The position numbers and the translations under genes were made by a program. From Tardiphaga sp052076105 (lineage in GTDB: Bacteria > Pseudomonadota > Alphaproteobacteria > Rhizobiales > Xanthobacteraceae): 64,000 nt of DNA. Positions 9,033 to 19,505 of the stretch are shown one piece after another. Position 1 is the first letter of the stretch. Every line of letters starts with the position of its first letter. The DNA is taken from positions 3,224,001-3,288,000 of the forward strand of contig NZ_CP197245.1 of NCBI RefSeq assembly GCF_052076105.1, given 5' to 3'. The notes beneath the pieces were generated by a model. The model had not been told where the DNA came from and did not search any database. It worked only from the letters and a program-made list of their open reading frames with translations.

Positions 9033-9292
9033 ACCATAGCCGTATCGGCACGGCGCCGGAACGGCCTACAGCACACTTTCGCATTTCGGCGTTCCCTGGG
9101 TTGAACCGATATGGTTGCAGCAAGGAAACGGCGGCTGTTCGTTGATCTACGTCAAGCCTCATCACCAGGCTGCTGCGCAATAAGCTAAAGAGCGCTCGAC
9201 TTGCACGTCCTGCTTCGCCCATCCGTTTGCATCAAGCTTGGTCATATCGTCGGAGCGTGTGTCTTGTGACACCGGGATTTTCGGGGAGAGCA

Positions 9293-9712
9293 ATGGCAAT
9301 GAAAATCAAACTGCCAGCAATTGCGCTGCTCGCGATGATCGCGCCAGGACGGGCAGATGCCGCAATACTCACCGACGCCGAGGCGACGTTCCTTGACCAA
9401 CTTGTCACCGCAGCCGCGGTGCTCGAACAACGATGCAGCGGATACGAGGCCGACGGCGCCCACGGCGTTCAACTCGGCGCCAGACTTCTTGGAAGCCCTG
9501 CTGCCGCGATGGCAATGATCGACGCCTATGCCGCGGCCATAAAGGCTTACGACGGCGAAGACTACGATAGAAGTAAATTTCGTCCCGAAGTGTTTGAGGC
9601 GGCCAGCAGAACGTCCAAGCGGCTCCGGGCAGACCTCATCAAAAACCCGAAAGCGGCCTGTGCCGACTACGGTGATATCAGCGCGGCGCGCGGCCTGTTG
9701 AGACGGTACTAG
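9293..9712 (+). CDS. Small secreted protein of unknown function
   Basis: 139 residues from the ATG at 9293 (MAMKIKLPAIALLAMIAPGR), preceded by GGGGAGAG. The first 22 or so residues form a signal peptide ending ADAA. The mature protein is about 115 residues, Ala-rich and probably helical, with two cysteines (QRCSGYEA and AACADYG) that could pair in the periplasm. No family recognised. It lies 260 bp after the GT2 synthase on the same strand; that gap holds no obvious feature. Confidence 0.65.
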   Translation: MAMKIKLPAIALLAMIAPGRADAAILTDAEATFLDQLVTAAAVLEQRCSGYEADGAHGVQLGARLLGSPAAAMAMIDAYAAAIKAYDGEDYDRSKFRPEVFEAASRTSKRLRADLIKNPKAACADYGDISAARGLLRRY

Positions 9713-9886
9713 GCCGTGTACCCATAAACACGGCGGCGTGATGCGACTAAAGCAATGTCTGCTTTGCCCCTATAGCGACCGAGTTTGGGCGGTAGCGCAA
9801 TATGTCGCGCTGGGCCAATAGGAGACATACTCCTTGAAGTTTCCACCCATTTTGATCTCTACTTGCGGGAATCTTTGGGGGACGTC

Positions 9887-11200
9887 ATGTCGGCGCCGCA
9901 ATATTCCCGTCGCAAGGCTGTGTCATCGCTGGCTGCTACGGTCGCCTGTGCGTTTGCCGGTCCGATTCCCGCAACCGCGAAACCAGTTTCACCCGGCGAA
10001 ACGCAAGACTGCGCCGGTCCGATTTTCTCCACAACAGGTCCAAACGCCGAGCTTTACGGCGCCAAAGATGGTTATCCTCTTCCCGACATTACGGAGGCGC
10101 GGAGGCAAGGCGACCCTTGGGAGCCAAAATACCGTGTCGGCGCATTCACCCATATCGATCACATCTATCAAACGCGGCTCATCAGGCGAGCTGCGACGCC
10201 TTGGAAGTTCAAGTGCTCGAGGGCAGACGTTCACTACCATTTTCAGGGGAGCAAGTTTTCGCCCCTCGACTACATGTCGCGCAATCCGGCCACTGGCCTG
10301 CTGATCGCCAAGGACGACCAGATTATCTTCGAGGGCTATCAGTACGCGCGAACTGATCAAGATCGGTTCGTATCCCAGTCGATGGTCAAGACGATAACCG
10401 GACTGTTGATCGGGATCGCCATCTCGGAGGGGGCGATTAAGTCGGTCGATGATACCCCCGAAAGTTATGTACCGGGTTTTATGGGTAGCGAGTACGGCAG
10501 GACGACAATTCGCGATCTTCTGCACATGTCCTCAGGCGTCGATTTCGGTGAAACAAGAGACGGAGGACGTGACCTCAATCGCCTATGGAACGGCATGGGG
10601 ATCGCGTTCCCGGACTCAAAGTTGGGTACGGTTAAGAGCATTGTGCAGTTCAATCAGCGTGTCGCCCCAGCGGGAACGAGATTTTACTACGCGAGCATAG
10701 AAGCCGACGTGCTCGGCATGGTGCTTCACGGTGCTGTCAACAAGTCAGCATCTGACTATCTACGCGAGAAAGTATGGGAGCCGATCGGCGCGGAAGCGGA
10801 TGCCAATTGGCTGGTAGACGCAGAAGGCTTCGAACTGGGGCACTTTGGCTTCAATGCCGTTCTGCGCGATTACGCCCGGCTAGGACGCTTGCTGGCGCAT
10901 GATGGCGCATGGGATGGCAAGCAGATCGTTCCGACGCAATGGATGATCGATGCAACCACCGTTCGAGCTTCGGATGACTATCTGCGACCGGTCGCGGCGA
11001 CGAAGAAATTGGGCTACGGTTATCTCTTGTGGTTGTTTCCCGGTGAGAGGCGGCAGTTCGCGTTGTTAGGATTCAAGGGCCAGTATATTTGCGTTGATCC
11101 GACCTCTAAGGTCGTCATGGTGCACACTGCAATTGAGGACCCGGTACATCGAGGCGAACAATGGGCTCTATGGTCGGCATTGGTCGATCAGCTAGGCTGA
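9887..11200 (+). CDS. Exported serine hydrolase of the beta-lactamase / penicillin-binding fold
   Basis: 437 residues from the ATG at 9887. The N-terminus SRRKAVSSLAATVACAFAG resembles a twin-arginine signal peptide. The SxxK nucleophile motif is SMVK (VSQSMVKTITGLLIG). The region FYYASIEADVLGMVLHG occupies the place of the YxN motif but has Tyr-Ala-Ser, and GFKGQYICVDP takes the place of the KTG motif. This is the class C / esterase EstB / NylB-like family (PF00144), hydrolysing amides or esters rather than necessarily beta-lactams. An upstream in-frame extension to 9785 lacks sense. Substrate unknown. Confidence 0.82.
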   Translation: MSAPQYSRRKAVSSLAATVACAFAGPIPATAKPVSPGETQDCAGPIFSTTGPNAELYGAKDGYPLPDITEARRQGDPWEPKYRVGAFTHIDHIYQTRLIRRAATPWKFKCSRADVHYHFQGSKFSPLDYMSRNPATGLLIAKDDQIIFEGYQYARTDQDRFVSQSMVKTITGLLIGIAISEGAIKSVDDTPESYVPGFMGSEYGRTTIRDLLHMSSGVDFGETRDGGRDLNRLWNGMGIAFPDSKLGTVKSIVQFNQRVAPAGTRFYYASIEADVLGMVLHGAVNKSASDYLREKVWEPIGAEADANWLVDAEGFELGHFGFNAVLRDYARLGRLLAHDGAWDGKQIVPTQWMIDATTVRASDDYLRPVAATKKLGYGYLLWLFPGERRQFALLGFKGQYICVDPTSKVVMVHTAIEDPVHRGEQWALWSALVDQLG

Positions 11201-11296
11201 TAACTATGGCTGCGGCTTAATGAGTCCGCGTCCTAGAACCTTATGCGTCTCAAGCCCGCCATCTCGCGCTTCAGTCGTAGAACGCAGCGGCCGCGC

Positions 11297-12061
11297 CTAC
11301 CCGCCCGCCACCACGATACGCGCCCCTGCACTCTCCATCAGCCTGCGTTGCTCCGCAGAGGCACCTGCGCCCGTCACCAGCGTCCAGCGCGGCGGCAGCG
11401 GCGCCCAGGCGTCCTGTTCGGCGCGGCCGAGCTTGCCGGCGTCGGCGAGCACGATGACGTCCTTGGACTGCTGCATCATCAGCGACTTCAGCGCGACCTG
11501 ATCGAGATCGGCCTCGCACAGGCCACGGGTGCTGACGACACCGTCGGCGCTCATGATGGCGCGGTCGGCCGTCATGCGGCGCAGCGCGTCGCTGGCCAGC
11601 GGCCCCATGGTGCTCATGCTGGTCGCGCGCAGCGCGCCGCCCAGCACCACGAGTTCGATGCTTGGCGCTTTGGCGAGAAACGGCAGCAGCGCGATATTGT
11701 TGGTGATGATGCGCAGGCGGCGCTGCAATAGCAGCTTGCCGAAAGCCGCAACGGTCGATCCGGCATCGAGGATCAGCGTGTCGCCGTCCTCGATGAGGTC
11801 GATCGCGGCGCGCGCGATGGCCTGCTTCTCCTTACCCTGCACGGCGAAGCGCTGATCGAGCGTGGTCTCGGCGACATGGCCGGTGAGAATCGCACCACCG
11901 TAAGTGCGGCGCACCGCGTTGTTCTTGGAGAGATGCTGCAGGTCGCGCCGCACGGTGGAGCCGGACACGCCGAAGCGCCGCGCGAGATCGTCGACATCGA
12001 TCTCTCCTGCATTCAGGGCGTCCAACAGGCGGGCGTGCCGCTCCTTGCTGCGCATCGACAT
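11297..12061 (-). CDS. DeoR/GlpR-family transcriptional regulator
   Basis: 254 residues. The N-terminal DeoR winged helix (KERHARLLDALNAGEIDVDD, then LARRFGVSGSTVRRDLQHL) is followed by a sugar-phosphate sensing domain with GDTLILDAGSTV and DRAIMSADGV. DeoR members repress catabolic operons and respond to phosphorylated intermediates. It is the last gene downstream of the permease, kinase and pdxA2, so it probably controls that operon through the TGCGCAAATTGCGCA sites upstream of the permease. The start is taken at 12061 (MSMRSKERH); 12055 is possible. Confidence 0.85.
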   Translation of the reverse strand: MSMRSKERHARLLDALNAGEIDVDDLARRFGVSGSTVRRDLQHLSKNNAVRRTYGGAILTGHVAETTLDQRFAVQGKEKQAIARAAIDLIEDGDTLILDAGSTVAAFGKLLLQRRLRIITNNIALLPFLAKAPSIELVVLGGALRATSMSTMGPLASDALRRMTADRAIMSADGVVSTRGLCEADLDQVALKSLMMQQSKDVIVLADAGKLGRAEQDAWAPLPPRWTLVTGAGASAEQRRLMESAGARIVVAGG

Positions 12062-12100
12062 CGAATCCGGCCCCCTCAACCTGGTATTCACCGGCGTTTC

Positions 12101-12204
12101 GTCATGGCCGGGCAGCGCGAAGCGAGCTTCGCTTGACGTCCCGGCCATCCACGTCTTCGTGAAGTAACAAGACGTGGATGCCCGGCACAAGGCCGGGCAT
12201 GACG
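12101..12204. repeat. Palindromic intergenic repeat (GTCATGGCCGGG type)
   Basis: The sequence starts GTCATGGCCGGGCAGCGCGA and ends AAGGCCGGGCATGAC, and in its centre has CATCCACGTCTT facing AAGACGTGGATG. The two nested inverted repeats would fold into a long hairpin. Elements of this composition are scattered in Bradyrhizobium-type genomes. It separates pdxA2 from the DeoR gene. The remaining bases of the gap hold nothing clear. Confidence 0.7.
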
Positions 12205-12214
12205 GAGGAGCTTG

Positions 12215-13212
<998 letters not shown>

Positions 13213-13216
<4 letters not shown>

Positions 13217-14463
13217 GTGAAGCTTCCTTGAGTTCGGACGGTGTGAAGACGTTCGCGAATTTTGATCAGGCTGTTCTCGTCGCCGAAGGCGCCGGCCTTG
13301 GTGGCGATCGGAACTGACAGTGCGCCAAGCGTAAGACCCAGCGAAACGCCGGGCTCGATCTCGTCGGCAAGACGGATGCCGTTGACGCCGAAGCGCGACA
13401 GCAATGCTGCGGCGGTCTCGCCGCCGGTCGCCGCAAAGGCGCCGATGCTGGGCGCCACCGGCATCAGCGCATCGGCAAGATTCTGCGCGAGCCGCGGGCC
13501 GAGCGACATTTTCGGATTGTCATCCATCACGATCTCGACCAGCACATCGCCGCCTGCGGTCAGTCCCTCGGTCACGCGCGTGGCCAGCGCCGCCTGTCCT
13601 GCCTTGTCGCCGAGCAAGACTTCCGGCGTGACCGGCAGATGGATGATAGTGCCACTGGCGACCAGCTTGCGCGCGGCGGAGCGCGACGCGCCGGCGAGCG
13701 AGCCGACGACAATCAGGGTGCCATATGGGCTCGTCGGAATTTCGAGCTTCTCGGCGGCGCTGGCGTCATCGAGCTCAGCCAGCGCATGCGCGAGGCCGGC
13801 ACTGCCGATGAACAGCGTCGCCGGTGAAATCTTCAGACTGGCTTCCGCGATCAGATGCAGGTCGTGCTCCGTCTCCGCATCGCAGATCGCAACGACACTA
13901 TCGCCAGATGCGATACGCGCGAGCTGCGCCTTGAGATCGCTGCCGCGAATGGTCCCGAGCAGCACCTTCTCGCTGCGCACGCCGGCAGAGGCCAGTACAT
14001 CGGCGATATCGGCATTGTCATAGGTGTGATCGCGCTTCCAGACCTCGGCCTCTTCAAGCGGACGGCCATTGACGACAACGCGGCCATTGATCGTGGTGCG
14101 GTTGGTCGCGGGAAAGGCCGGCGCGAAGATGCCGAAGGCCGAACCGGACTGCGCCTTGAGATGCGCCAGCGCAGCTGCTGTCTCGGAGGCCGGCTGTCCG
14201 CGCAGCGTGGAGTCGATCTTCTTGAACAGGAGCCGATCCGGCTCCATCAACTGTTGCAATATCTCGGCATGCCGATGCGCAGCGGCCTCGGCCGACAGGC
14301 CGCGGCTCGCTGCATCATAGGAGAGAACCGGATGCTGGCGATCCCCGGCACCTGCGATCTCGCCCCAGGTCACGGCAGCCGCAAGGCCCCGGCGACCGAA
14401 GGCGATGGCGCAGTCTGCTGCACCGGTGAGATCGTCAGCGAGGATCAGCCAGCGACCCGTCAT
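13213..14463 (-). CDS. Four-carbon acid sugar kinase (DUF1537; D-threonate/erythronate kinase type)
   Basis: 416 residues from ATG 14463. It opens MTGRWLILADDLTGAADCAI, the N-terminal domain signature of the four-carbon acid sugar kinases, with FKKIDSTLRGQ and a C-terminal ATP-binding half containing GAFAATGGETAAALL. It phosphorylates D-threonate or D-erythronate at the 4-OH, making the substrate for PdxA2. The gene starts 1 nt after the permease stop and overlaps pdxA2 (ATGA), so translation is coupled. It corresponds to dtnK or denK; which acid is used cannot be told. Confidence 0.85.
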
Positions 14464-14464
14464 C

Positions 14465-15493
14465 TTAGTGCCCAACCGCTGGTGCGGGCGCTGCGACAAC
14501 CGGCGCAGCAGGCGTCATCGCCTCTGCTTCCGGCTCGACATCACGGCCGACGATGCCCGCAACCCACGAGGTGAGGATCGGCGTCAGGATCGCAGTCACG
14601 ACCACGCAGGCCGCGATGAGAATGGTCGCCGGACCGGCAGCAGCCGCATAGGCCGGATTGGCCGCAGCAACGATCGCAGGCACAGCCGCCGCATTGCCAG
14701 CGGTGGATGCCGCAGCAACACCCGCGACGCCGTTGCCGCCGGTGAGACGATCAACGAGGAACAGCGGAATGCCGGTCACGATGACGACCGCAACGCCCAT
14801 GCCGACGCCAAGCAGACCCGCCTGCCAGACCTGCGTCAGGTTCAAACCGGTGCCGAGCGCGAAGGCGAAGAACGGGATCATCACAGGCACGGCCTTGCTG
14901 AGGAAGTCACGCAGCTCGCGATCGAGATTACCAAGGATCATGCCGGCCACCAGCGGCAGGATCGCGCCGACGAGCGCGGGCCACTGGAACGATGACAGAC
15001 CAGCGACGCCGAGCGTCACCATGGTGAGGAACGGACCGCTTTCCAGCGTCATGATGCTGTAGGCACCGACGTCACGCGGGCGACCATACTGGCCCATCAG
15101 CGCCATGTAGAGACCGCCATTGGTGTCGTTCATGGCGGCGACGATCGCCAGCGTCGAGACGCCTGCGAAGATGCCGGCGGTGACCGGAGCTTCGCCGAGG
15201 AAGCGACCGAAGATCAGGCCCAGGATAATTGCGGTACCGACCTTCACGATCATCAGGGCGCCGCCCTTCTTCACGATGTAAGGCGTCGCCTTGAAGTCGA
15301 TGCTCGCGCCCATGCAGACATAGAACACGGCGAGAATGCTGAGAGCGCCGCCGGAGAACAGCGCGCCGGTGAAGGAGCCGAAGAATTTCGGGGTGTTGGG
15401 GGCAAAGGTCGCGAACAGCGCGCCGATCAGCAGCGGCACCGTCATCATGCCGCCGGGCACCTTCTCAATCGCCCGCTTAATTGGAATCTGCAT
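14465..15493 (-). CDS. kdgT: 2-keto-3-deoxygluconate permease (KdgT) family transporter
   Basis: 342 residues, nearly all hydrophobic, about ten membrane helices. The start MQIPIKRAIEKVPGGMMTVP and segments such as MNDTNGGLYMALMGQYG and DVGAYSIMTLESGPF are typical of KdgT (TC 2.A.10). In this operon, first before a threonate-type kinase and PdxA2, it more likely imports a four-carbon sugar acid than ketodeoxygluconate. The tail is Pro/Ala/Val-rich. The upstream 150 bp carries the operator array. Confidence 0.88.
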   Translation of the reverse strand: MQIPIKRAIEKVPGGMMTVPLLIGALFATFAPNTPKFFGSFTGALFSGGALSILAVFYVCMGASIDFKATPYIVKKGGALMIVKVGTAIILGLIFGRFLGEAPVTAGIFAGVSTLAIVAAMNDTNGGLYMALMGQYGRPRDVGAYSIMTLESGPFLTMVTLGVAGLSSFQWPALVGAILPLVAGMILGNLDRELRDFLSKAVPVMIPFFAFALGTGLNLTQVWQAGLLGVGMGVAVVIVTGIPLFLVDRLTGGNGVAGVAAASTAGNAAAVPAIVAAANPAYAAAAGPATILIAACVVVTAILTPILTSWVAGIVGRDVEPEAEAMTPAAPVVAAPAPAVGH

Positions 15494-15534
15494 GGTCTAT
15501 TTCCTTCCCGCGTCCTGCGCGTCACTGATTATTC

Positions 15535-15622
15535 TGCGCAATTTCCCTCAGGAGCCCCTGCGCACATCGCCCGATATGCGCAAATTGCGCAGACATCAAA
15601 CACTTTTTGCGCAAATTGCGCA
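15535..15622. promoter_or_regulatory. Operator array TGCGCAAATTGCGCA upstream of the threonate-type operon
   Basis: Two perfect 15-bp palindromes TGCGCAAATTGCGCA lie at 15577-15591 and 15608-15622, centres 31 bp apart (three helical turns). Single half sites TGCGCA occur closer to the permease gene at 15535 and 15559. They sit 42 to 130 bp upstream of the kdgT start on the minus strand. The likely ligand is the DeoR protein encoded at the end of the operon; this is inference. The bases from 15640 to 15780 hold nothing I can identify. Confidence 0.7.
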
Positions 15623-15780
15623 ATTTCTAAAAATTAGTTAAATGACCAAGGTATGTCCGTAAGCCATCCACAGCGCCCGTTCCGCCGACCGGAACGGCGG
15701 GCCCTGCCATGCACGGGATCGAACGCAAACAGGCGGCAACGGATCAACCGTCGCCGCCTGCTGCCTGCCCGATCGGTGAA

Positions 15781-16737
15781 TTAGAGGTCGAGAACCAGAC
15801 GGTCTTTTGCGGAACCCGCCACGCAGACCAGGAGGCTGCGTTCGCGCTCGGCCGGCGACAGCACACGGTCGCGATGCACCGGCTGTCCTTCGAGCCAGTC
15901 CACCTTGCAGGAACCGCAGATGCCGCCGCAGCACGACGCGGGGACATCGATGCCGATATCTGTCAGCGCCGACAGCATGGTCTGCCCTGCGGCCACGGTG
16001 ATTTCCCGGTTCGATTTCGCCAGCGCGAGCACATAGGGCTTGGCGTCGGGATCGACTGGCAGCGGCGGCGGCACGAAGCGTTCGATATGAACGCGATCGG
16101 CGGGCCAGTCGCGTGACGCCTGTTCGAAATCATCGATCATGCCGTCAGGGCCGCAGCAGGCGAGCGCAACATCCGACAGTGGCCGGCCGACCAGCGCCGC
16201 GATATCCGGGCGCTGTCCGCTCGACGTGTCGTGGATCACCAGATGGCCGGACTTGCGCAGCGGCGCGAGCAGATCGGCCAGCGGCGGCTCGCCGCGCGCA
16301 ATCATGTGCAGCGTAAACTTCGAACGGCCCATGCGCTTGAGCCAGGCCGCGGCAGAGAGGAAGGGCGTGACGCCGATGCCGCCACCGATGAAAGTGAAGC
16401 GCGTCACTTCAGTGGAGAGATCGAGCCCGCCGCGCGGCAACGTCACGCCGATGGTGTCGCCGAGTTTGACCGCATCATGCAGCACGATGGAGCCGCCCCG
16501 CCCTTCGGCCTCGCGCTTCACCGCAACGACATAGCGCTTGTCATCGACGGGATCGTTGCAGAGCGAATAGGTCCGCACCAGTCCGCCGGGCAGATGCAGA
16601 TCGATATGCGCGCCGGGCCGGAACGGCGGCAGCTCCCAGCGATCGGGATCGACCAGCGAGAACAGTTTGATGCCCTGGCCGCCATCCTCGATCGTATCGA
16701 CGATGGTCCTGACTTTGGTGTTTGGCAGCGCGCTCAT
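15781..16737 (-). CDS. Phthalate-dioxygenase-type reductase (FMN, NAD, 2Fe-2S; VanB-like)
   Basis: 318 residues in one-protein electron-transfer order. There is an FMN-binding barrel with VRTYSLCND, an NAD-binding domain with GGGIGVTPFLSAAAW and CCGPDGMID, and a C-terminal plant-type ferredoxin with SCCGGICGSCKV (Cx4Cx2C) and a final LLVCVAGS cysteine. Such reductases pass electrons from NADH to Rieske oxygenases (VanA, phthalate dioxygenase). No oxygenase is encoded nearby; instead the gene overlaps a MOSC-domain gene by 4 bp, suggesting the MOSC protein is the electron acceptor. The start at 16737 is fixed by that overlap. Confidence 0.88.
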   Translation of the reverse strand: MSALPNTKVRTIVDTIEDGGQGIKLFSLVDPDRWELPPFRPGAHIDLHLPGGLVRTYSLCNDPVDDKRYVVAVKREAEGRGGSIVLHDAVKLGDTIGVTLPRGGLDLSTEVTRFTFIGGGIGVTPFLSAAAWLKRMGRSKFTLHMIARGEPPLADLLAPLRKSGHLVIHDTSSGQRPDIAALVGRPLSDVALACCGPDGMIDDFEQASRDWPADRVHIERFVPPPLPVDPDAKPYVLALAKSNREITVAAGQTMLSALTDIGIDVPASCCGGICGSCKVDWLEGQPVHRDRVLSPAERERSLLVCVAGSAKDRLVLDL

Positions 16738-17255
16738 TGCATGTTCCGCACGGCATCGCCGACGCGCACGGTGCCGCCTTGCAGGATCTTGCAGTTGAGG
16801 CCGGAGCGGTTGATCAGCGGATCGAAGATCGCCTTGCCGGTGATCTCCTCGATATGCCGGCACGGGATCGACAGCCGCGTCGACTCCAGCAGCGTCTCGC
16901 CGAGCCAGAACTGGCGGCCGACCAGATGCGTCAGCGGCACGCCGGATACGGTGACATTGCGGCGATGTTCCTCGGGACCGAGATCGATATTGTGATCGCG
17001 CTTCAGCGCCACCAGCGTCTCGTATTCGAACAGCGTCACCTGCCGCCCTTCTTCCGGCTTGTGCGAATAGAACCCCTCCTCGCGGCCGATCATGTAGCGA
17101 TCGCCCTCGATGCCCTTGCCGGCGACCAGTGTGAGTTCGGGCATTTCGCGCATCGGCAGGAACGCGCGCGGCGTGATGTGGAGATAGCGCACAACGCCGG
17201 TCCATGACGGGACCACGGCGCCGGTTGCGGATTTTGGCGTCAACGTATCGAGCAT
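16734..17255 (-). CDS. MOSC-domain protein (YiiM-like molybdenum enzyme)
   Basis: 173 residues with a single MOSC domain: GKGIEGDRYM near 50, HRRNVTVSG near 100, and RLSIPCRHIEE with a conserved cysteine near 130 that in MOSC enzymes ligates the molybdenum cofactor. MOSC proteins such as YiiM, YcbX and mARC reduce N-hydroxylated compounds and need an electron donor. The 4-bp overlap with the downstream 2Fe-2S reductase supports a two-protein reductase. The upstream neighbour is an MHS transporter 96 bp away. Confidence 0.83.
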   Translation of the reverse strand: MLDTLTPKSATGAVVPSWTGVVRYLHITPRAFLPMREMPELTLVAGKGIEGDRYMIGREEGFYSHKPEEGRQVTLFEYETLVALKRDHNIDLGPEEHRRNVTVSGVPLTHLVGRQFWLGETLLESTRLSIPCRHIEEITGKAIFDPLINRSGLNCKILQGGTVRVGDAVRNMQ

Positions 17256-17351
17256 CGCTCAATTCCTTCTGCAGATCAGATCATCGCAGCGATTGTTGGA
17301 CGGGTCGGGGCGACAGACGCGCTGCCGCCCCGATGCGTCAGGCAAGGACCG

Positions 17352-18671
17352 TCAGGTCAGTTCCTTGTTCGCCATTTCCGGCGCGAAGGATGTCGCGATC
17401 GCGGTGATGCAGGCGCAGACGATGAGGAAGATCGACACCGGCCAGGTCGCGCCGGCCCATGTCATCAGCGAAGCCGCGATCAGCGGGCTGAGGCCGCCCG
17501 AGATGGCCGCGCCGACCTGGAAGCCGAGCGACGCGCCGCTATAGCGCAGCTTGGCGGTGAACAGTTCCGAATACCAGGGCGCGCCGATGCCGAACATCAC
17601 CATCTGGCCGAAGGAGATCGCGACAACGATGGTGAGGATCACGATGGTCGGATCGCGGGTGTCGAGCAGCCAGAACATCGGGAATGCGAAGGCGGCGCAG
17701 AACGCGCAGCTCGCATAGAACATCGTCTTGCGCCCGACCTTGTCCGACAGCCAGCCGAAGAACGGGATCGAGAACAATGCGACAAAGGACGCGATGAAGG
17801 CACCGTTCAGCACGAGGCCGCGCGACAGGCCGAGCTTCGACGTCGCATAGGACATGATGAACACGCCGGCGATCGAGGCATAGGCGATTTCCGAGATCTT
17901 CAGACCGACTGCCGTGAAGAACGGACGGCGATGATACTTGAAGATGTCGACGATCGGCATCCTGGCGACTTCGTTCTTGGCCTTGATGGCGCGAAACGCG
18001 GGCGTCTCTTCCATGCTCATGCGGATCCACAGGCCGACGCCGACCAGCAGGATCGAGATCAGGAACGGAATGCGCCAGCCATAGCTCATGAAATCTTCTT
18101 CGGGCAGTTGCGAGACCAGCGCGAACATGCCGATGGCCGCGAGATTGCCGACGGGATTGCCGACCTGCACCATGCTGCCGAGGAAGCCGCGTTTATGCGT
18201 CGGACAATTCTCGACCACCATCAGCACGGCCCCGCCCCACTCGCCGCCAAGGCCGATGCCCTGCAGGAAGCGCAGTGCGATGAGCAGGATCGGCGCCGCG
18301 ATGCCGATCTGTGCGTAGGTCGGCAGCAGGCCGATGGCGAAAGTGCCGAGGCCCATCACCATGATGGTAATCGCCAGCATCGCCTTGCGGCCGACGCGGT
18401 CGCCATAATGACCGAAGATCGCCGCGCCGAGCGGACGCGCGAGGAAGCCGACGGCATAGGTGCCGAAGGCCGCGATGGTCGCAAGCGCCGGATCGCCGGC
18501 AGCGAAGAACACCTTGTTGAACACCAGCGCGGTGGCCGCGCCGTAAATCAGGAAGTCGTACCATTCGACGGCGGTGCCGATCACGCTCGACCATACGATC
18601 TTGCGCATGGCCGCGTCGTCGGGATTCTCCGACACGGCAGTGACTGTATTGAATTCTTCTGCGACGGTCAT
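17352..18671 (-). CDS. Metabolite:H+ symporter (MHS) family MFS transporter
   Basis: 439 residues with 12 predicted membrane helices. The N-terminal VEWYDFLIYGAATALVF and the loop GHYGDRVGRKAMLAIT are signatures of the MHS family (proline, shikimate, citrate and aromatic acid importers); a second GRK loop is GWLSDKVGRK. I chose the ATG at 18671 because AAGGAG lies 7 nt upstream; an in-frame ATG at 18692 has no ribosome site. Substrate unknown; its neighbours (RidA, MOSC, reductase) suggest a nitrogen-containing organic solute. Confidence 0.87.
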   Translation of the reverse strand: MTVAEEFNTVTAVSENPDDAAMRKIVWSSVIGTAVEWYDFLIYGAATALVFNKVFFAAGDPALATIAAFGTYAVGFLARPLGAAIFGHYGDRVGRKAMLAITIMVMGLGTFAIGLLPTYAQIGIAAPILLIALRFLQGIGLGGEWGGAVLMVVENCPTHKRGFLGSMVQVGNPVGNLAAIGMFALVSQLPEEDFMSYGWRIPFLISILLVGVGLWIRMSMEETPAFRAIKAKNEVARMPIVDIFKYHRRPFFTAVGLKISEIAYASIAGVFIMSYATSKLGLSRGLVLNGAFIASFVALFSIPFFGWLSDKVGRKTMFYASCAFCAAFAFPMFWLLDTRDPTIVILTIVVAISFGQMVMFGIGAPWYSELFTAKLRYSGASLGFQVGAAISGGLSPLIAASLMTWAGATWPVSIFLIVCACITAIATSFAPEMANKELT

Positions 18672-18828
18672 GTTCACTCCTTCAAAAGACATGTTCAGTT
18701 TCAGGCGCGTGGGCTCGTTCCGTGCCGCGACATCTCGCGGCGCAGTCCGGGTCTTCTCGTGAACTTTCGCTGTTCTTTCAGTCGCCTCAGCGCAGGCGTC
18801 GGGGACGCTTAAGGAATGGCAGCGATTC

Positions 18829-19176
18829 CTAGGGAATCGCAGCGATGGCTGCGATCTCGACGCGGATCGACGGATTGGCGAGCCGCGCTTCCACACAGGC
18901 GCGTGCGGGCGATGCGCCTGCCGGCACCCACTCATCCCAGACCGTGTTGAAAGCCGCGAAATCGGCAATGTTCGGCAGCCACACCGTGGCGCTCAGGATC
19001 GATGACTTGTCGGTGCCGGCTTCGCTCAGCAGCGCGTCGATCTTGGCGAGCACTTCACTGGCCTGCGCCTCGACGCCGACAGACAGATCGTCCGGCACTT
19101 GTCCTGCGAGATAAACGAGACCACCATGAATAGTGGCCATGCTGAGCCGCTTACCGGGCTTCAAACGCTTGATCAT
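18829..19176 (-). CDS. RidA/YjgF-family protein
   Basis: 115 residues with the RidA fold: GLVYLAGQVPDD, ASEVLAKIDALLSEAG, and ARACVEARLANPSIRVEI, whose first Arg matches the catalytic arginine of enamine/imine deaminases. RidA-type proteins hydrolyse reactive imines to ketones and ammonia. It is first in a minus-strand run with the MHS transporter, MOSC protein and reductase, and divergent from the XRE-cupin regulator. Confidence 0.88.
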   Translation of the reverse strand: MIKRLKPGKRLSMATIHGGLVYLAGQVPDDLSVGVEAQASEVLAKIDALLSEAGTDKSSILSATVWLPNIADFAAFNTVWDEWVPAGASPARACVEARLANPSIRVEIAAIAAIP

Positions 19177-19362
19177 ATATCTGCCTTCGTGTCGTTTTCT
19201 GAGGACATATTCCCGTTATCAAAATCCAACAGGTTTACTGACAGAAATCAACGTCACGAAAATCGGCATCTGATGCCTAAACCGGCAGAATGCGACAGAT
19301 GCACATAGGTCAGGCTATAAATCGCCGTTTTCGGGCAGGTTTGCCTAAATTATCCTTGCCCA

Positions 19363-19395
19363 TGCTGGAAATTTCTGCAGCAATGTTTTCCAGCA
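19363..19395. promoter_or_regulatory. Inverted repeat in the ridA / xre divergent intergenic region
   Basis: The 329-bp gap 19177-19505 separates ridA (minus) from the XRE-cupin gene (plus). It contains an inverted repeat, TGCTGGAAA at 19363-19371 and TTTCCAGCA at 19387-19395, with a 15-nt spacer. It lies about 110 to 140 bp before the regulator start and could be its operator. The rest of the gap shows no convincing gene; the short frame at 19290-19475 has no support. Confidence 0.4.
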
Positions 19396-19505
19396 GAAAC
19401 ACGCCGGCGCCGCCCTGGAACTCTTTCAAGGAGACCGGCGAGACGGCCCTTTCGCCATCGCCCGCCGCCATCTAAAAGAATGAGCACTTCATCAGGAGAT
19501 CGACG

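Noticed and set aside
9887..11200. True beta-lactamase (resistance gene)
   Set aside because: SxxK is present but the YxN motif is Tyr-Ala-Ser and no KTG is seen; the family mostly contains esterases and amidases.
15781..17262. Single 493-codon frame covering the reductase and the MOSC gene
   Set aside because: Its N-terminal half is the MOSC gene in the wrong frame; the true proteins are two, overlapping by ATGA at 16734-16737.
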